Assembly: GCA_036937835.1 (NCBI GenBank)
Contig: CM072868.1
Location: 7,605,501 to 7,669,500, forward strand
Origin: Pampus argenteus
Lineage: Eukaryota > Chordata > Actinopteri > Scombriformes > Stromateidae
DNA: 64,000 nucleotides
Reading direction: 5' to 3'
This document shows positions 25,501 to 38,200 of the stretch, in pieces. The translations under genes and the position numbers were made by a program. How positions within the stretch are numbered: the stretch's first letter is position 1; every line of letters begins with the position of its first letter. The notes below the pieces were generated by a model that was given only the letters and a program-made list of their open reading frames with translations, did no database searches and was not told the origin of the DNA.

Positions 25501-25560
25501 TCTCTTACCATGTTTTCCTTCTGTGCTGTCCTGAGGAAAAACCGTGTTGTCCAGGCTCAT
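19515..25560 (-). CDS. tmprss5: Transmembrane serine protease 5 / spinesin (13 coding exons)
   Basis: Exons: 25560-25509, 24583-24470, 23824-23744, 22855-22801, 22411-22286, 22043-21930, 21822-21779, 21601-21439, 21287-21103, 20500-20402, 20277-20135, 19995-19843 and 19523-19515. This gives 1338 nt and 445 aa (human 457). It is a type II membrane protein: cytoplasmic tail, signal anchor at about 58-82 (LVRLLAAVCAVGLLGGLAVG), an SRCR-like stem (about 101-195, with LGYLRLTEHKGVNLTDI diagnostic of TMPRSS5), then a trypsin domain. Zymogen cleavage is at R205/IIGG. The triad is His246 (TAAHC), Asp298 (DIAL) and Ser395 (GDSGGP). Asp389 (VDACQ) predicts trypsin-like Arg/Lys specificity. Exons 1-4 are less certain: the exon 2 acceptor was chosen because it alone keeps phase, and exon 4's acceptor is weak. 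The 9-nt last exon is an alternative to read-through ending EVHT. Confidence 0.92.
24843..24873. repeat. (TG)n microsatellite
   Basis: A nearly pure TG tract in tmprss5 intron 1. Confidence 0.9.
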
Positions 25561-27195
25561 CTGTAGGCCTGAGCCAGAGGTAGAGAGGTCTGTCCCGCTC
25601 GCAGTTGATGCACCATTTAACAGAATGCAACTCTGGATTTTCCCTTCACAAAGAGACAATGAGGTCAGCAGCGGTGCAGAGAATGAGGCTGTTGTTTGTC
25701 CAGGGGGGGTGGGGGGGTCATGGGGCCTGTGGAAGCAAGCTGAACCAGGTCTTTGTGGAGGGGGAGCATCTCCAGAGATACCTCCAAGCTGACTATTGAG
25801 AGGACACCGGGTGTTGCTAGGTAACACTTTTTACCTGTGCCAAAAGATTGTCCGTTTTCACCCAAGACTTGTTATTACCTGACAGTTTGTAGGTTCTGAG
25901 AAAAGGTCATTATTGCAGATTGTTGAAAAGTCTCATATCATGTCAATGTCTGTCATTTGGAATCCGAAGCTATCGTCTCTCAACACTTAAGAACAAAATG
26001 AAGTCTGCTCTGTCTGCCCGCTGACAGATGAGACTTTCTCTTCTCTCATTACTTTTTCAACCAGACTGTTTTTGTCAAAACGATATTTCTGTATTTCGAA
26101 TATATATATATATGTGGGGTTTTTTTTTCAAAGTAAGTAAAGCAGAAATTATTCATTAACTCTAAAAATAGTAAAAAAGTAATAACTCAGATGAGGAAAA
26201 CTTTGTGGGATTTGGAAAAGCTCAAACTTGCCGAGATGGCAGATCAAAGCCTGTCTTCACTACACTTCTCTGAAGAAACATTCAAGATTTTATTGAAAAG
26301 AAATAACTAATTGGATCATTGTTTACGTATCTCCCATATGCGTGGTGTGGGATTACCCAGGAGTGCAGGTGAAAGGAACAACTGCCAGGTAGAAAATTCC
26401 TACTCGTCCGACTGCCAAAGCCGAATCCAAGAAATGGCCTCGATCTATTCGGCTCATCTAACAGCTGTCATATGGGATTATTTGGAAATCAAACACAGAG
26501 CTATGAGCATTGCAGCAGTGGCGTAATTTGCATGTGATGGAGAAACAGCTGAGATTCTAGTGCTGAGGTTAATAATGTTTGATAATATTAGCTTTGTGCT
26601 GAAATCCTGCAGAGGCAAACATAAGACAAAGAACATTGCTGCTTGTTCGGTAATTCTCGCAGGGATTTGATGCCTCCCTCTTCTGGTGACATTTGTTTTC
26701 TCAAAAAGATGAGTAAACAGTGATTTACTGGATTAACGTTGTTAGAAAATCATTTGGGTTAGATGAATGAAGCCATTTGTATCCAGGGATTTCTGTGTAT
26801 CTGTTCAGTTCTCACACAAAAAATAGTTGTTTATTCCTCATGTGTCTTGTATTCTTGTTTTTGTGGCTAAGAGAAAAGTCAGTTTCACAACAATTTTATC
26901 TTGTGTTTTCCTCCTTTTGTAGACATTCTCCAACATTGTGCTTCATAATTTTTAAAGGCCAATTAATCTGGTCCTCAGTTGAAAGGAAATGCTCATGAAT
27001 AACAGGCGTTTTACAACCAGCTGCCAGTTTATTAGATACACCTACATCATCTTAAATTAATGCAGTCTAATAGAAATCCTACTACCTTCATGAAGGTTCA
27101 GTATTTAGAGAGAGATATTGATTCAACATGGTCATTTTAGAGTCTGCAGTTTGTCTTGCTCTCTTTTACGTGTGTTTAATTATGTCAAATGTCAA

Positions 27196-27446
27196 ACCTG
27201 CAACAATTTTAATAATCAAGCAAGACATTTCTTTTTTCAAAGCAAAAATGGCAAAAGATCTCTTGTTTTCCAGCTTCTCAAATATCAAATATGAGGATTT
27301 GTTTCTTATCTCTGTTTTATGTTGTTATATAGTGAATATTTTATAAAGTAACACATTTGATAACATCATCTGGGGCTTCTGGTGGAAAAAAACTATTGAC
27401 AAATTCATTGATCTAATAAAAAAATAATTGTTAGTTGTAGCTGTAG
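27196..27446. mobile_element. hAT-type MITE copy
   Basis: It starts near 'cctgcaacaattttaat' and ends 'attgttagttgtagctgta', a decayed form of the family's inverted ends. Internally it has the typical 'aaaatggcaaaagatc', 'ccagcttctcaaat' and 'tctctgttttatgttg' blocks. Confidence 0.6.
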
Positions 27447-27835
27447 TTATATAGAGAGAGTGTTTTTAAAATTTTGTCTACGTCGTTCATATCACTGTGG
27501 TTTTACATGTCTCATTCAATCACTCAGTACTACTAAAAAAACTACAGCCAAATGATCACGTTCACCTCTGACAACAACAAATACTGAACATTATGACCAT
27601 CATGACGGTGGGATTTATTGCAGGGCTGTTGTATTAGTTTCACTGTTGTTTATCATACATGTATCATTTTATCTTTGAAGAAATGAACACAACACTATCT
27701 AGGCCAGTAAATACTCACTAATCAATAAATGACCAGACATCTGTCTCATGTTCATCTTTTGATCAGAAATTAAAATCTCATGCGTAAATCCCTCCAACGT
27801 GGTCATAACAATAGCGGTCTGTCACCTTGCAGGGG

Positions 27836-27869
27836 GTGTATGTGTGTATGTGTGTGTGTGTGGGGGGGG
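27836..27869. repeat. (TG)n with G-run
   Basis: An imperfect TG tract followed by eight G residues. Intergenic. Confidence 0.85.
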
Positions 27870-30579
27870 TGGGTTTTCACAGACGCCCCGGTGTGGGCTA
27901 CATTCGTTCATTTATTCATGTACCACAGTCTGAGGCTCCACTGTGAAGAGACTGGCTGCTGCCCAGTTTGGAGCTGCATCGATGTCTCTCTGCTCCCTGT
28001 TCGGTGTATTGAGATTTAATCTGCTCCTCTCAGCTGTTACTATGTGTGCCTCTTTCAGTGTCCAAACCTCAGATAGTGTCTCTCGGTGCCTGTGAGTAAA
28101 TCCCACAGTAGATTCTAACTGAACAGAAAAGAGGGAAGCTTCTTTTAAGGCTTGGATAATGTTTCTGCCTTGATGGGTGTTTTTTTTCTTTGCCAAAGTC
28201 CAGCTCGCCAAGGCATTTAAAACAGATTAATTGATGTGTGGGCTGTCAAGAGAGTTGTGTCACTGATGCTGTTGGCCGCAGCCTTTCTGCAGAGACAGCC
28301 ATTAAAGGTTGGACTGTCCACAAATGCATGCAGGGCACAGTGGAGTGAACAGTTATTCCCAATGTTTTTCATCTGACATACCCCCATTAAACTGGAAACA
28401 AATTGTTTATACAAGACAGGCTTGTTTAGGCTTTGTCTCCTTTTTCTCTTTCTTCTTCTTTAGTAGGTTTATTCATTACTTGTATTCACCTTTCCCACTT
28501 TGCTGCCTGCTTGCTAACTAGTTTTCTTGCACTCTGGGATGTCGGTTGTTGGTAGTAGATTAATTGGTGCAAATATAAATACAGTATATTATAATTTAGC
28601 CCCACACAAATTTAACCTATTTGTGCATTTGTTTGGCAACCGCAGAAGAATTTATCATTCCCAGTTTATTCTCAAGTGTTTTAATAATATCAGTATATAA
28701 CAGTAGATAAACTGAAGTTATTAATCTTTCCTGATGCTGAGAATCGATGCTGAGAAATGAAATGTGTCTATAATTATTTTTACAATTAAACTCAATTAAA
28801 GACGGTATTTAAAAAAAAAAACTCTCCAAAACTCTAGCTGCGGACATGTGGACATGATTGGGCCTTTTTAACATTGCCAGAGCATGGCTGAGGTTGTGTG
28901 CAGTGTCATGACATAATCCCGTGTTCAAGAAGTAAAGCACAGTGAAAGTTGTCCAGGTCGTGATGTAGCAGAGGGTGGTGAGGGCAGAAAGCACTGATCT
29001 GTGCTCTCTCTATCACAACACACACACACTCTCACACACACACACCAGGCTCCTGTGCTCTGTGCTGCAGTGATTGTGCAGTGATCTGCCTTCTGTGGAG
29101 CAGTAAATCCTCTGTGCTGAGCCCTGCTGCAGTGTGGGCTAGATGTCACCTGTGGGAGCATACTGCCCTCTTGTGGTTGGCTTAAAGACTTTCATTTTAG
29201 GATCTGGTGACAATATCCTTGCAGATGGATTTTCATTTTTCTGTAAATATTCAGTAATCCGACATTCACCCAAAAGCTTAAAATGTAAAATGTATGTTTA
29301 CTTGCTGCTTGCTCATATAGGTCTTTCCCTACTTGACCATATGGAACAAGCTGTAGTGAGTCATAGTGGATGAAAAAGCAAAGCTGAAATATCTGAGAAA
29401 AGCACCTGAATCAGACAGTAGGTGACGTTTATGAAGTCTTTAACAGCTATTTTAATTTGGACATGTCAGCGTGCAGCATTCTTTAATTGCACAACAGTAC
29501 ATTTGAGACGGGTCCAAGCATGAGTATGCACCTCAATATAGCCGCTAACTGCTATACAGTTGTGTCTGTATTGAAAGTGGCAGGATGAATAAATAGCTGT
29601 CATGTATGTGTTTGTGTCTTGTCTTGTAGAGGCTAATGATAGTGAGGGTGGGTAAAAGCAGGGCTGTTCCCCGCCAGATGGTGGGTAATGTGGTTTGCTT
29701 TAGCTGCCCACCACACTCACTCTAATTAAACAGAGAAGATTACATTAACACTGGCTCCCACTCAATCTGCTCCTCCACTGAGCGTGGCCTTGGACTGCGG
29801 GCGGGGTGGAGGGGCTACAGAGGTGATTGTCTGTTCTCTGAGTCAAAATCACATATTTGCACGTCAGAGAAATAGGTTTCAGACCAGACGGTGAAAAAGC
29901 TCTAAAAGCTTTTCACACACTATTTGTTTTTTGTTTTTTTGTTTTTTTTACAACTGCTGTTGACTCTCTAAATGCCCTTGAGCAAGGCACCGACTACTCT
30001 GGCTATGAGTTCAGTGGTGAACATTATCATCTACTGTAAAGCTCTGAGGCAATGGAGGAACCAGAGAGCCTTGTAAAGGGTTATCAAGCAATTCATTAAC
30101 TGAATGATGAACATTAAAACAGGGAGTGTATAAACAGGGAATTAATTGGACCATCAAAAATAAGTTCTGATTATATTTAGGATTGAATGAATGAATCATT
30201 TATATAGATTTTTAAAACGATGGATGCAAATGAATTTAACATTACTATTGGAAAAAAATTTGGTGCTCAAGTTCACAAATACACAATAGCTGTTGGGAAA
30301 GTAATTAAAAGAAGTTTTCTCTTTTCTCTTTGCCTGTTCTCTTATTAGTGATGTAGCACTCTGAATGTTGCGATGTGAACGTTTGCTCATGTGCAGTCAT
30401 ATCTATCGCTTGTTTATTTCACATATGTCTCATTTTCTGTCACCTTAAACTTATTAATGTTGCACGTTTCTTTGAAGATGGTTGAGATGAATCACGTCTT
30501 GTGTGTTTTAAGCTGCCAACAAGTTCAGTTGTTTGAGTTTTTGTGACACCCGTCTTCCTGCACCTACTGTATTCCTTAT

Positions 30580-30845
30580 GTCAAATCAAAAAATAAATTT
30601 TATTTATATAGCCCAAAATCACAAAATACATTTGTCTCTGAGGGCTTTACAATCTGTACAGGGAGTGACATCCTCTGTCCTTAGACCCTCGATTCGAGTG
30701 AGGAAAAACTTGCCCACCAAAAAACCTTTTAACAGGGAAAAAGGTGGAAGAAACCTCAGGAAGAGCCACAGAGGAGGGATCCCTCTCCCAGGACGGATAG
30801 ACGTGCAATGGATACAGAACACTGTACATGTCACTGGTTCCCAAC
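30580..30845. repeat. Teleost retroelement tail (long copy)
   Basis: It contains 'tttatatagcccaaaatcac', 'gggctttacaatctgta' and 'aacctcaggaagagcca'. I recognise this as a repeat dispersed in many percomorph genomes. A truncated second copy is at 56787-56847 in ncam1. The family name was not determined from sequence alone. Confidence 0.6.
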
Positions 30846-32514
30846 CTTGCGACCTTTAAAATCATAAAATCAAAGTCAACTTGTGAGTGATGAGCGACTG
30901 ATTCCTACCTCGTCAGATTTGAATAATCTCTGCAGAGCCAAAACTAAAACCAATCCCATCTCATGTTACGCTGCTGTATAAACACTTCAAGCATTCAAGA
31001 GCAATCAGGTGACCTGGTTAGTTTAGAAAATCTCATATTTACACGTGTATTCACAATGTTATGGCTGTTGTTCAGTGGAAGATGAATTGAGCGGGGGAAA
31101 AAAATGAATGTAGTCATATACTGCAGCTAAAATTAAACTTAAATTATCCCTGTGGCGAAACTGAGCGAGCTGAAAAAAACCCACAGAGCACTCGAAAACA
31201 AGAGAGTGTGATCATCCCAGAGAGAAACTGTAAACACTGCAGACTGGAGTTCAACTGATGGGTTTGAAGTCATATAGCAAGAAAACTACTACTACTACTT
31301 CATGGGAATGATAGTAATGGAAACCAAAGGGACACGTTGCACTGTCACGATAACCTGGTAAATCCCAAAGGCATTAGAGCAACATGAAAACCCAACATCA
31401 CAAAAATGTACAGTAAATGCTGCCAGTATTTTATAATTAAGAGCTCTGGCTGTGTTTTAGTAGTAGTCTGATTCTTAGCTCCTTCCACATCTGGATAAAC
31501 CACCGGCCAGCTGTGGCCCTGGCAGAGAGCCATCAGAGGTCATCACAGAGCCTGGAGTGACTCCAGCTGTTTGCAAGTAGCCCAGATGACACAAAGACTC
31601 CCAAAAACTCTAAACAGCTTGAGGCTGCGAAGGTTTGTGGCAGGAGCCAATAAACCGTTAAGAGGAATCAACAGCATTGTCTCCGTCCAGATGATGAGTA
31701 GGGCTATAGCAGCGCTGTAAACGTGAAATGTTGTTGAAATAGGAGGAAAGAGAAAGAGAGCTAGATCAGAGTAGCCCAACTAATATGAATGGAAATAAAT
31801 TACGATTGAAAGAGTTGGCTGCAACATGCACGTGTTGTGAGTGTGTGAGAAAATGAGTCCAAATGTTTAGTTAAAAATAAACAGTTAGAATATAACATGG
31901 ATAAATAGATAGCTAACATTTATGAATAAATTGTTAAAATGGGAAATTTATAATATTAAAAGCAATGATTAAAATATAAAGCTAAAAGTAATGAACAAAC
32001 AGATGTCCACTTTTATATAATCAATAGCTCAAATGAACACATACGGAACATGACGGGTTAATTATTCAGTGCAGACGCCAGAAACAGTCGGCAAATGAGG
32101 CTGGAATGCATAAAATAGTAAATTGTTTTATTCTTTTTTTAACCATGCCACCGAACACTGACGCATACAGAGTTGTGCCTGAATCCACACTGAGAAAACA
32201 CTTTCACACACACCGTGTTACAAAGCTGTAATGAAGAGGGATTTTTTACTGCACACATGGCAAGAAGAACAACCCTGATTGGATACCAGGTCGAGCTTTG
32301 ATCTGGCCCTGAGGTAGACAGACATTGACATAATCTAAACAATGCTAATCACATCCTTCTAGGACACATCAAATAAAAGGACATCTGCATTATCACAACA
32401 TAGAAAGATCAAAGAAAAAAAAAAAAATCCCCTTTTTCAAACAAAAGTGCTCTATTTCTTTTGGTCCACCGAGGAAATCCATTTATAGTGCATGTTCATG
32501 TAGAATAGATACAG

Positions 32515-32541
32515 TGAGTGTGTGTGTGTGTGTGTGTGTGT
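32515..32541. repeat. (GT)n microsatellite
   Basis: A pure GT tract, intergenic. A 21-base T run follows at 32691-32711. Confidence 0.9.
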
Positions 32542-34053
32542 TCTCATGGCACTGAGTGTTGTTGGCTACTTAAGAGGGCATTGGTAATACCCCGCAGACG
32601 CCAAGATTTGCTTTACACACTGTTTTCATCCAAAGATCTCAGTCCATTGTCGCTTTGAAGGGAACAATTTGAGACAAGCGTGTATTTCTTCTTTTTTTTT
32701 TTTTTTTTTTTGTACATTAAAATTGCTCAGAACTTGCATCAGAGTATCAGCCACTATCACAGTATGTTGCTTCCAGTTGCAATGTTCAGACAAGTGGATC
32801 TACATGGCAGTCTATCTTTAACTAAGTAACAATAAACAAACACCCAGAAACAACTACCAATAGCACAGACCCATGTACTCAAGCACATCGATGCTCTATT
32901 TATAAAAGAGGCACAAGGGAGGGATCTTAATCAAATCAGAGACTTATAAAACACACACATTAAGATGTTTCTCAAATCATACCAAATGTAAACAGATAGC
33001 AAATTACTGTAATACAAAAATACAACATGTTTAACTCTATAAGGCCTGCGTTAGGCTCACATACGGGAATAACATACCATGACAGTTTGTACATTACAGC
33101 TACACTACAACTGACAACAACCTGCTCATAGTGATTCAATGTCAGAATTTTCTATTCTGTTTATGTTTTGTAAAAAAAAACAAAAAACAAACAAACAACT
33201 TCATTTCATGTTTTCTCCAACTTTCTCCTAGAAAATTCTGATTCTGAGAGATATTATAAGACATTTATATATAGTTAATGATAAAAAACTACACTTAAAA
33301 GCCACGTTGAGGCTCTTCGCATTTTTTTTTTAATACACTGTTTGACCATTTAAATTATGAAGGTGTTTGTTAGAAATTTAAAATTTTTCATGGCTGAACA
33401 ATTTGCAGTAGGTTTTTTTTTAAAACAAACAGTGACAAGTGTGGAGAGGTAGAGCTTGCTCTACAAGAAATCATCCCAAGAGAGTGTGTGATGATAATCA
33501 GCACATATTTGGTAACAAATAAACAACATATAAATAGCAAAACCTATTATATTACAAGAGAAACGCAAACCGTGAGCCAGCTACCTTGAAACAAATAACA
33601 CCCACTGCAAGAAAGACAAGGCAAATAAAGACATCAAGCTTATGAGGTCAAAACGTGGCAGCCATTCAAGTAAAACATGCAGAAAATAAACAACTCCAAA
33701 ATAAAAATAAAAAAACCAACAGCAGAAAAACAAAAAACAAAAAAAAACTCCGGACGTCACAGGAAATTAGGAGAGAAAATGTTGCAAAGTTCAGCCAAAC
33801 AAGCCTTCATGGAATTATTTTTAACGTTTTACTGCACAATCATAGAAGATGATTCAGGTTGCTGTTTAGCAATCAATCAAAAAAAAAGCTCCTGCTACAC
33901 ATACAGGGCAGCAGTCGCAGCCATTGTGGCCTTGATTTTAACCACAGTGGATCTATTACAGATACAGTTATTATCAAAACTGTGTTTGTGTGAAAGAGAG
34001 AGAGATAGAGAGGGAGGGAGAAGATGTGTGTGTATGTGTGTGTTTGTGTGCAC

Positions 34054-34712
34054 TAGGACTGAAACAAGTTGTCAGGTAACTAAATGTCAACAATTTGATA
34101 ACATTGTTTAAGTCATTTTTCAGGGAAAATACTAAATGTTCGTTATTTCTTGCTTCTCAAAAATGTGAGAATTTGCTGTAGAGCTGCAACGAATAATTGG
34201 TTAATCGACTGACAGAAAATTAATCAACTGTTTTGACTGAATTAATTGTTTTGAGTAATTTATTTTAATAAAAAAAAGTGCCAAATATTCAGTCATTCCT
34301 GCTTGTTAAATGTTAATCCTTTCTGGATTCTTTAATCTTCTGTGATAGTAAACCGAAAAGCTTTGGATTGTGGACTGTTTGGTTGGGATAAAACAAGACG
34401 TTGCATCTTGGGCTTTGTGAAACAATGATCTTCATTTTTCACCATTTTATAGGCCGAATAACTGATTGATTAATCAAGAAAACAATCAATAGATAATAAT
34501 GACAAATAATGAAAGTAATCATTAGTTGCAGCCCTAATTTGCTGCTTTTTTTTCACATTGTAAAGTGAATCTATTTGAACTGGACTGTTGGTCTCAAACA
34601 GGTTATTTGAGATGTCATCTTGTCACATAAATGACATTTTTTCAGATTAATTTATTACTTAATAGTAAAAATAGTCAATAATGACAGTAATCAATCATTT
34701 GTTGCAGCCCTA
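34054..34712. mobile_element. Outer hAT-type MITE, split by a younger copy
   Basis: It starts 'taggactgaaacaa' and ends 'gttgcagcccta'. Its body is interrupted by a second family member at 34179-34536. The flanking 8-mers are gtgtgcac and gcatgtac, which differ by three transitions, consistent with an aged 8-bp target duplication. It lies downstream of zbtb16, possibly within its 3' UTR. Confidence 0.7.
34179..34536. mobile_element. Inner hAT-type MITE with perfect 8-bp TSD
   Basis: This 358-bp element begins TAGAGCTGCAACGAATAA and ends TTAGTTGCAGCCCTA. It is flanked by identical copies of ATTTGCTG (34171-34178 and 34537-34544). An 8-bp duplication is the hAT signature. It is non-coding, and the insertion split an older member of the same family. 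Confidence 0.85.
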
Positions 34713-34781
34713 GCATGTACACACATTTGTATCATCAAAGCGTTGTATCTATCAGAATAACAACTTCCCACAAAAGTGCAT

Positions 34782-34817
34782 TGTGTGTGTGTGTGTGTGT
34801 GTGTCTGTGTGTGTGAG
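34782..34817. repeat. (GT)n tract just after the zbtb16 stop
   Basis: It starts 63 bases past the zbtb16 stop codon. In the transcript it is a CA-rich 3' UTR element, the kind of tract bound by hnRNP L in other genes. Confidence 0.85.
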
Positions 34818-34879
34818 TAAGAGATAGAGAGAGAAGGGGAGGGGGGATCTGGGGACTGTGCATGAGGTCCAAGTCCTGC

Positions 34880-35214
34880 TCAGACGTAACAGACGTACAG
34901 GTAAGTCTTTTCTATCCTCCAGTCCGCCGGCACCTCCTCTGGTTTGTGGCCCTTCATGTGCTTCTGCATGGCGGCCAGGCTCGGGCAGAAGTCCTGGCAG
35001 ATGGTGCACTGGTATGGAGACGCTCCGTTGTGAGTGCGCAGGTGCTTGATCATAGCCGAGTAGTCTCTGGATCGTTGGTGACACAGCTTACACTCGAATG
35101 GCTTCTCCCCTGAAAAATTCAACAATACAGCATTAACCTTGTAGACCTGAAGCCAGAGGCCCGCCAGGTGAAACAGGATTCACCTCTATTTAAGTCCACT
35201 GTACTTGTGGTAGC

Positions 35215-35257
<43 letters not shown>

Positions 35258-38200
35258 CTCTAGGATGAGACCTATCAGTTTGCCGACAGACACCGTCATC
35301 CACCACAAATACAAACGAGGTTTCTCTCTGATCTCAGTGACATATCGGATAGCGGTCAGTAAAATGTACCTGAGAATTCGACTCGTTGAACATTTTAAGG
35401 ATTTAATTGTTCAACAAGTCAAGTTTTATATCTTAGTTGATATAAAATAATGTGGTTACGATTTATTCAGTCTAGGTTTAAATTGATTTTTAAGGCCATT
35501 TATAAAAAATGCTACCTGTGAGGCTTTTTGACAAGCATAGACCCTCATTTTTAGTTGTAAAAAAATGCTGCCGTCATTCTGTATAGAGCTGCAACTAACA
35601 AATTATTTTCATTATCGATTCAATTTTAAATGAATCAATTAACTGCCAAAATTATGAAAGATGACCACAGGTTCCACAGAGTCTGTGGTGATGTCTCTAA
35701 ATGTCTTGTTTTATCAGACCAACAGTCCAAAACCCAAAGAACATAAAAATATTCACATTTTCAAACCTCAACAAGCTTGGGAATATTAAATGATTAATCA
35801 GTTAGCAAAATTGTTGCCATTTAATTTTCTGTTGATCAATTAATTAATTGACTAATTGTTGTTCCAATTCTACAGTATATTTAGTTATAGTTTTTATCAA
35901 ACGTTACTTAAACAGGAGCAAAAGGTCTATTTGTTGGGAATTACTGTATATTAAGATGTGGATTAATATGCTTTTCAATGTCATAATGCAGGAACATGTT
36001 ATCCAGTGCAACAGTTTCCTCTTTCTCACCTGTATGTACACGGTAGTGTGTCTCTAGCTGGTGTTTGAGGCTGAATCTCTTCCCACAGCCGTTGCACTCA
36101 TAAGGCTTCTCTCCTGTGTGGATGCGTTTATGGCCCCTTAGCGTGCCGTCATCTCTGAAACAGCTCCCGCAGAATTCACACTCAAACGGGTGATCGCCTG
36201 AAAACACGCAGTCATGTCACAACAGCAGTCACAACACCAACACAGGCCCATTATCTCACGAGAGACAATAAAGGCTGACTTTATGCTTTGCTCGACATGT
36301 GTATGTAGTGTATGTGTGACTGCATACGTCAAATTGTCACAGAGCCCCTTCATCACGTGCATATCAAGCAGGGGAATAATGTGCTTTCAGACGTTGCTGA
36401 TGTTATGACATGAGGACACTCCTCGTGCTAATAGCTAATAAAAGTCCTCCAGGCATGTGCTGCTCTGTTGTCTATACTGTACTGAATCTAATTCTCTCCT
36501 AGGCTGAGGGTTTGACTCATCTCCAATGACCTATGTGCCTCATTATCTCAGTGTCCACAGCAACAGCCAAGTCAGAGGATACATTGCTCTCCTCATTACA
36601 GGCCGATTCTCCTCAATCCCCCACCCCACTGAGGAGCAGATGACATTTACAAAATGTTACTTCCAAGCAGAATGGCATATAAACAAGATACGCTGCCATG
36701 GCCAAAACTCCCTTCACTTCTGTCTCTTCACATCAATTATGTATTTCTCCTGTCTAGACAACAAGCCGTCCTGACAGCTGGGAGTGTTATTTAAGGTAAA
36801 AGAAGAAAGGGGGACATCTTTTCAGTAAATATCTCTCTGTCTCCTGCGGCACTAAGACTCACCCTCGGTAGAACACACAGACAAGTCATTTCCATTTGCT
36901 TTTCCTTCAATATTTATTTGGGTTTCCTCTATCATTTTAGGTGAACCACACTAGAACTGACAGCCGTGAATTGCAGGAGCCCAAAGGCTGTCTAAGAACC
37001 CAAAATATAAACAGGATGAAATTGCCCAAAATATGCACCGGCCATAACGGTACAGTGCTGTCATCAGAGAGGTGAGTCATCTTATAAAGAAGGAAAAAAA
37101 GGAGGATGGGAGAGGATGTATGCAAATCAACTAAAACCTTAAAGGCAATAACCTGAGGAGTTTAACCCATATACAGAAATAAATACAGCCGCCTTTGTCT
37201 CTTTTGCAATACATGCATGCTTTTGAAACTGAATGTTGTTATATGACTGGGGATAACACTATAGATAAGGACGGTGGTGCAAATGATTTGACTCTTACCT
37301 GAATGTGAGCGCAAGTGTCTTTTGAGTGTGGTGTGGCTAGGGAAGGGGCGCTCACAGTGGCTACAGATGTAGCTGTGCATGCCTGCATGGACCTCCATGT
37401 GCTGCTGCAGGGCCTTCTGGGTCTGGAAGCGCTTTGCACACAGCAGACAGAACACTGCCATGTCAGTCCCTGGAGAACGCACAAGACACAGACGCACAGT
37501 TATTTTAGTACCATACACAGACAGGGCCTTAAGTGGGGAAACTGGGTCACTTCAACTTTGTGTGTGAGTCCGCTGAGGGAAAAGCTTCTTTCAAAGAGCA
37601 AGTGCCTCTACCTAAACTAACTCCCCTAAAAGCCCAGAGGCACTTTCAACTGTGAGTCTTTATATGTTCTATTTTAAACCATGAAAGTCATTGTTTTCTT
37701 TAAGAATTTCCCACACAATGCACAGCATGCCAATCACACAATCAATGGCTCCTTCCTGGTGTGTTAGATGTGTAATTATTCTCTTCATTCCCCATCAGGA
37801 GTCAGCTCCAGCCTGTAAAGTCCTCTGTCTCTGTGCTCAAAGAGCGGCTGATAGTAGCTCCACCCTAAATGATGCCTACACTATGCGCTCTGTGCAGAAT
37901 GTTAAGTAGTGATATCAAGCCATTAAAGGCAGGACTGCAGGAAAAAACACAATCCAGTTTAATCCTGTGTGTGACCTGGCATCTCTTTGGGGCTGCTTTC
38001 CTGTTGCACAGAGTGTGGAGAGGAATACAGATAGGGAGTCGCTGGCAGGGTAGTTTAAGTCAAAATGGCTATGTGAAGAAGATCCATTGGCTGTCTTACA
38101 GTCACCACTTGTGTACGCCAACACTCAAATCCATTCTGGCATTCACACCAATGCAAATTCATATGTGTGGTAAGACTGAGGGACTGGTTAATCAGTTGCA

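Larger units (their letters stand above)
25600..34053. other. Long intergenic region, no gene recognised
   Basis: This lies between the 5' end of tmprss5 and the 3' end of zbtb16. Human has ZW10, CLDN25, USP28, HTR3B and HTR3A in the corresponding interval; I find no trace of any of them. The open frames are short and family-less. The region contains simple repeats, an hAT-type MITE (27196) and a retrotransposon tail (30580). Part of 32-34.8 kb may be zbtb16 3' UTR, but its end cannot be fixed from sequence. Confidence 0.6.

Noticed and set aside
29960..30010. SINE-like phrase 'cccttgagcaaggcac'
   Set aside because: A familiar teleost repeat phrase, but no flanking body or tail supports a full element here.
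35930..36020. Possible third copy of the 20-330 repeat
   Set aside because: Only short phrases match ('gattaatatgc', 'ccagtgcaaca'). Too little to support, and it abuts a coding exon.
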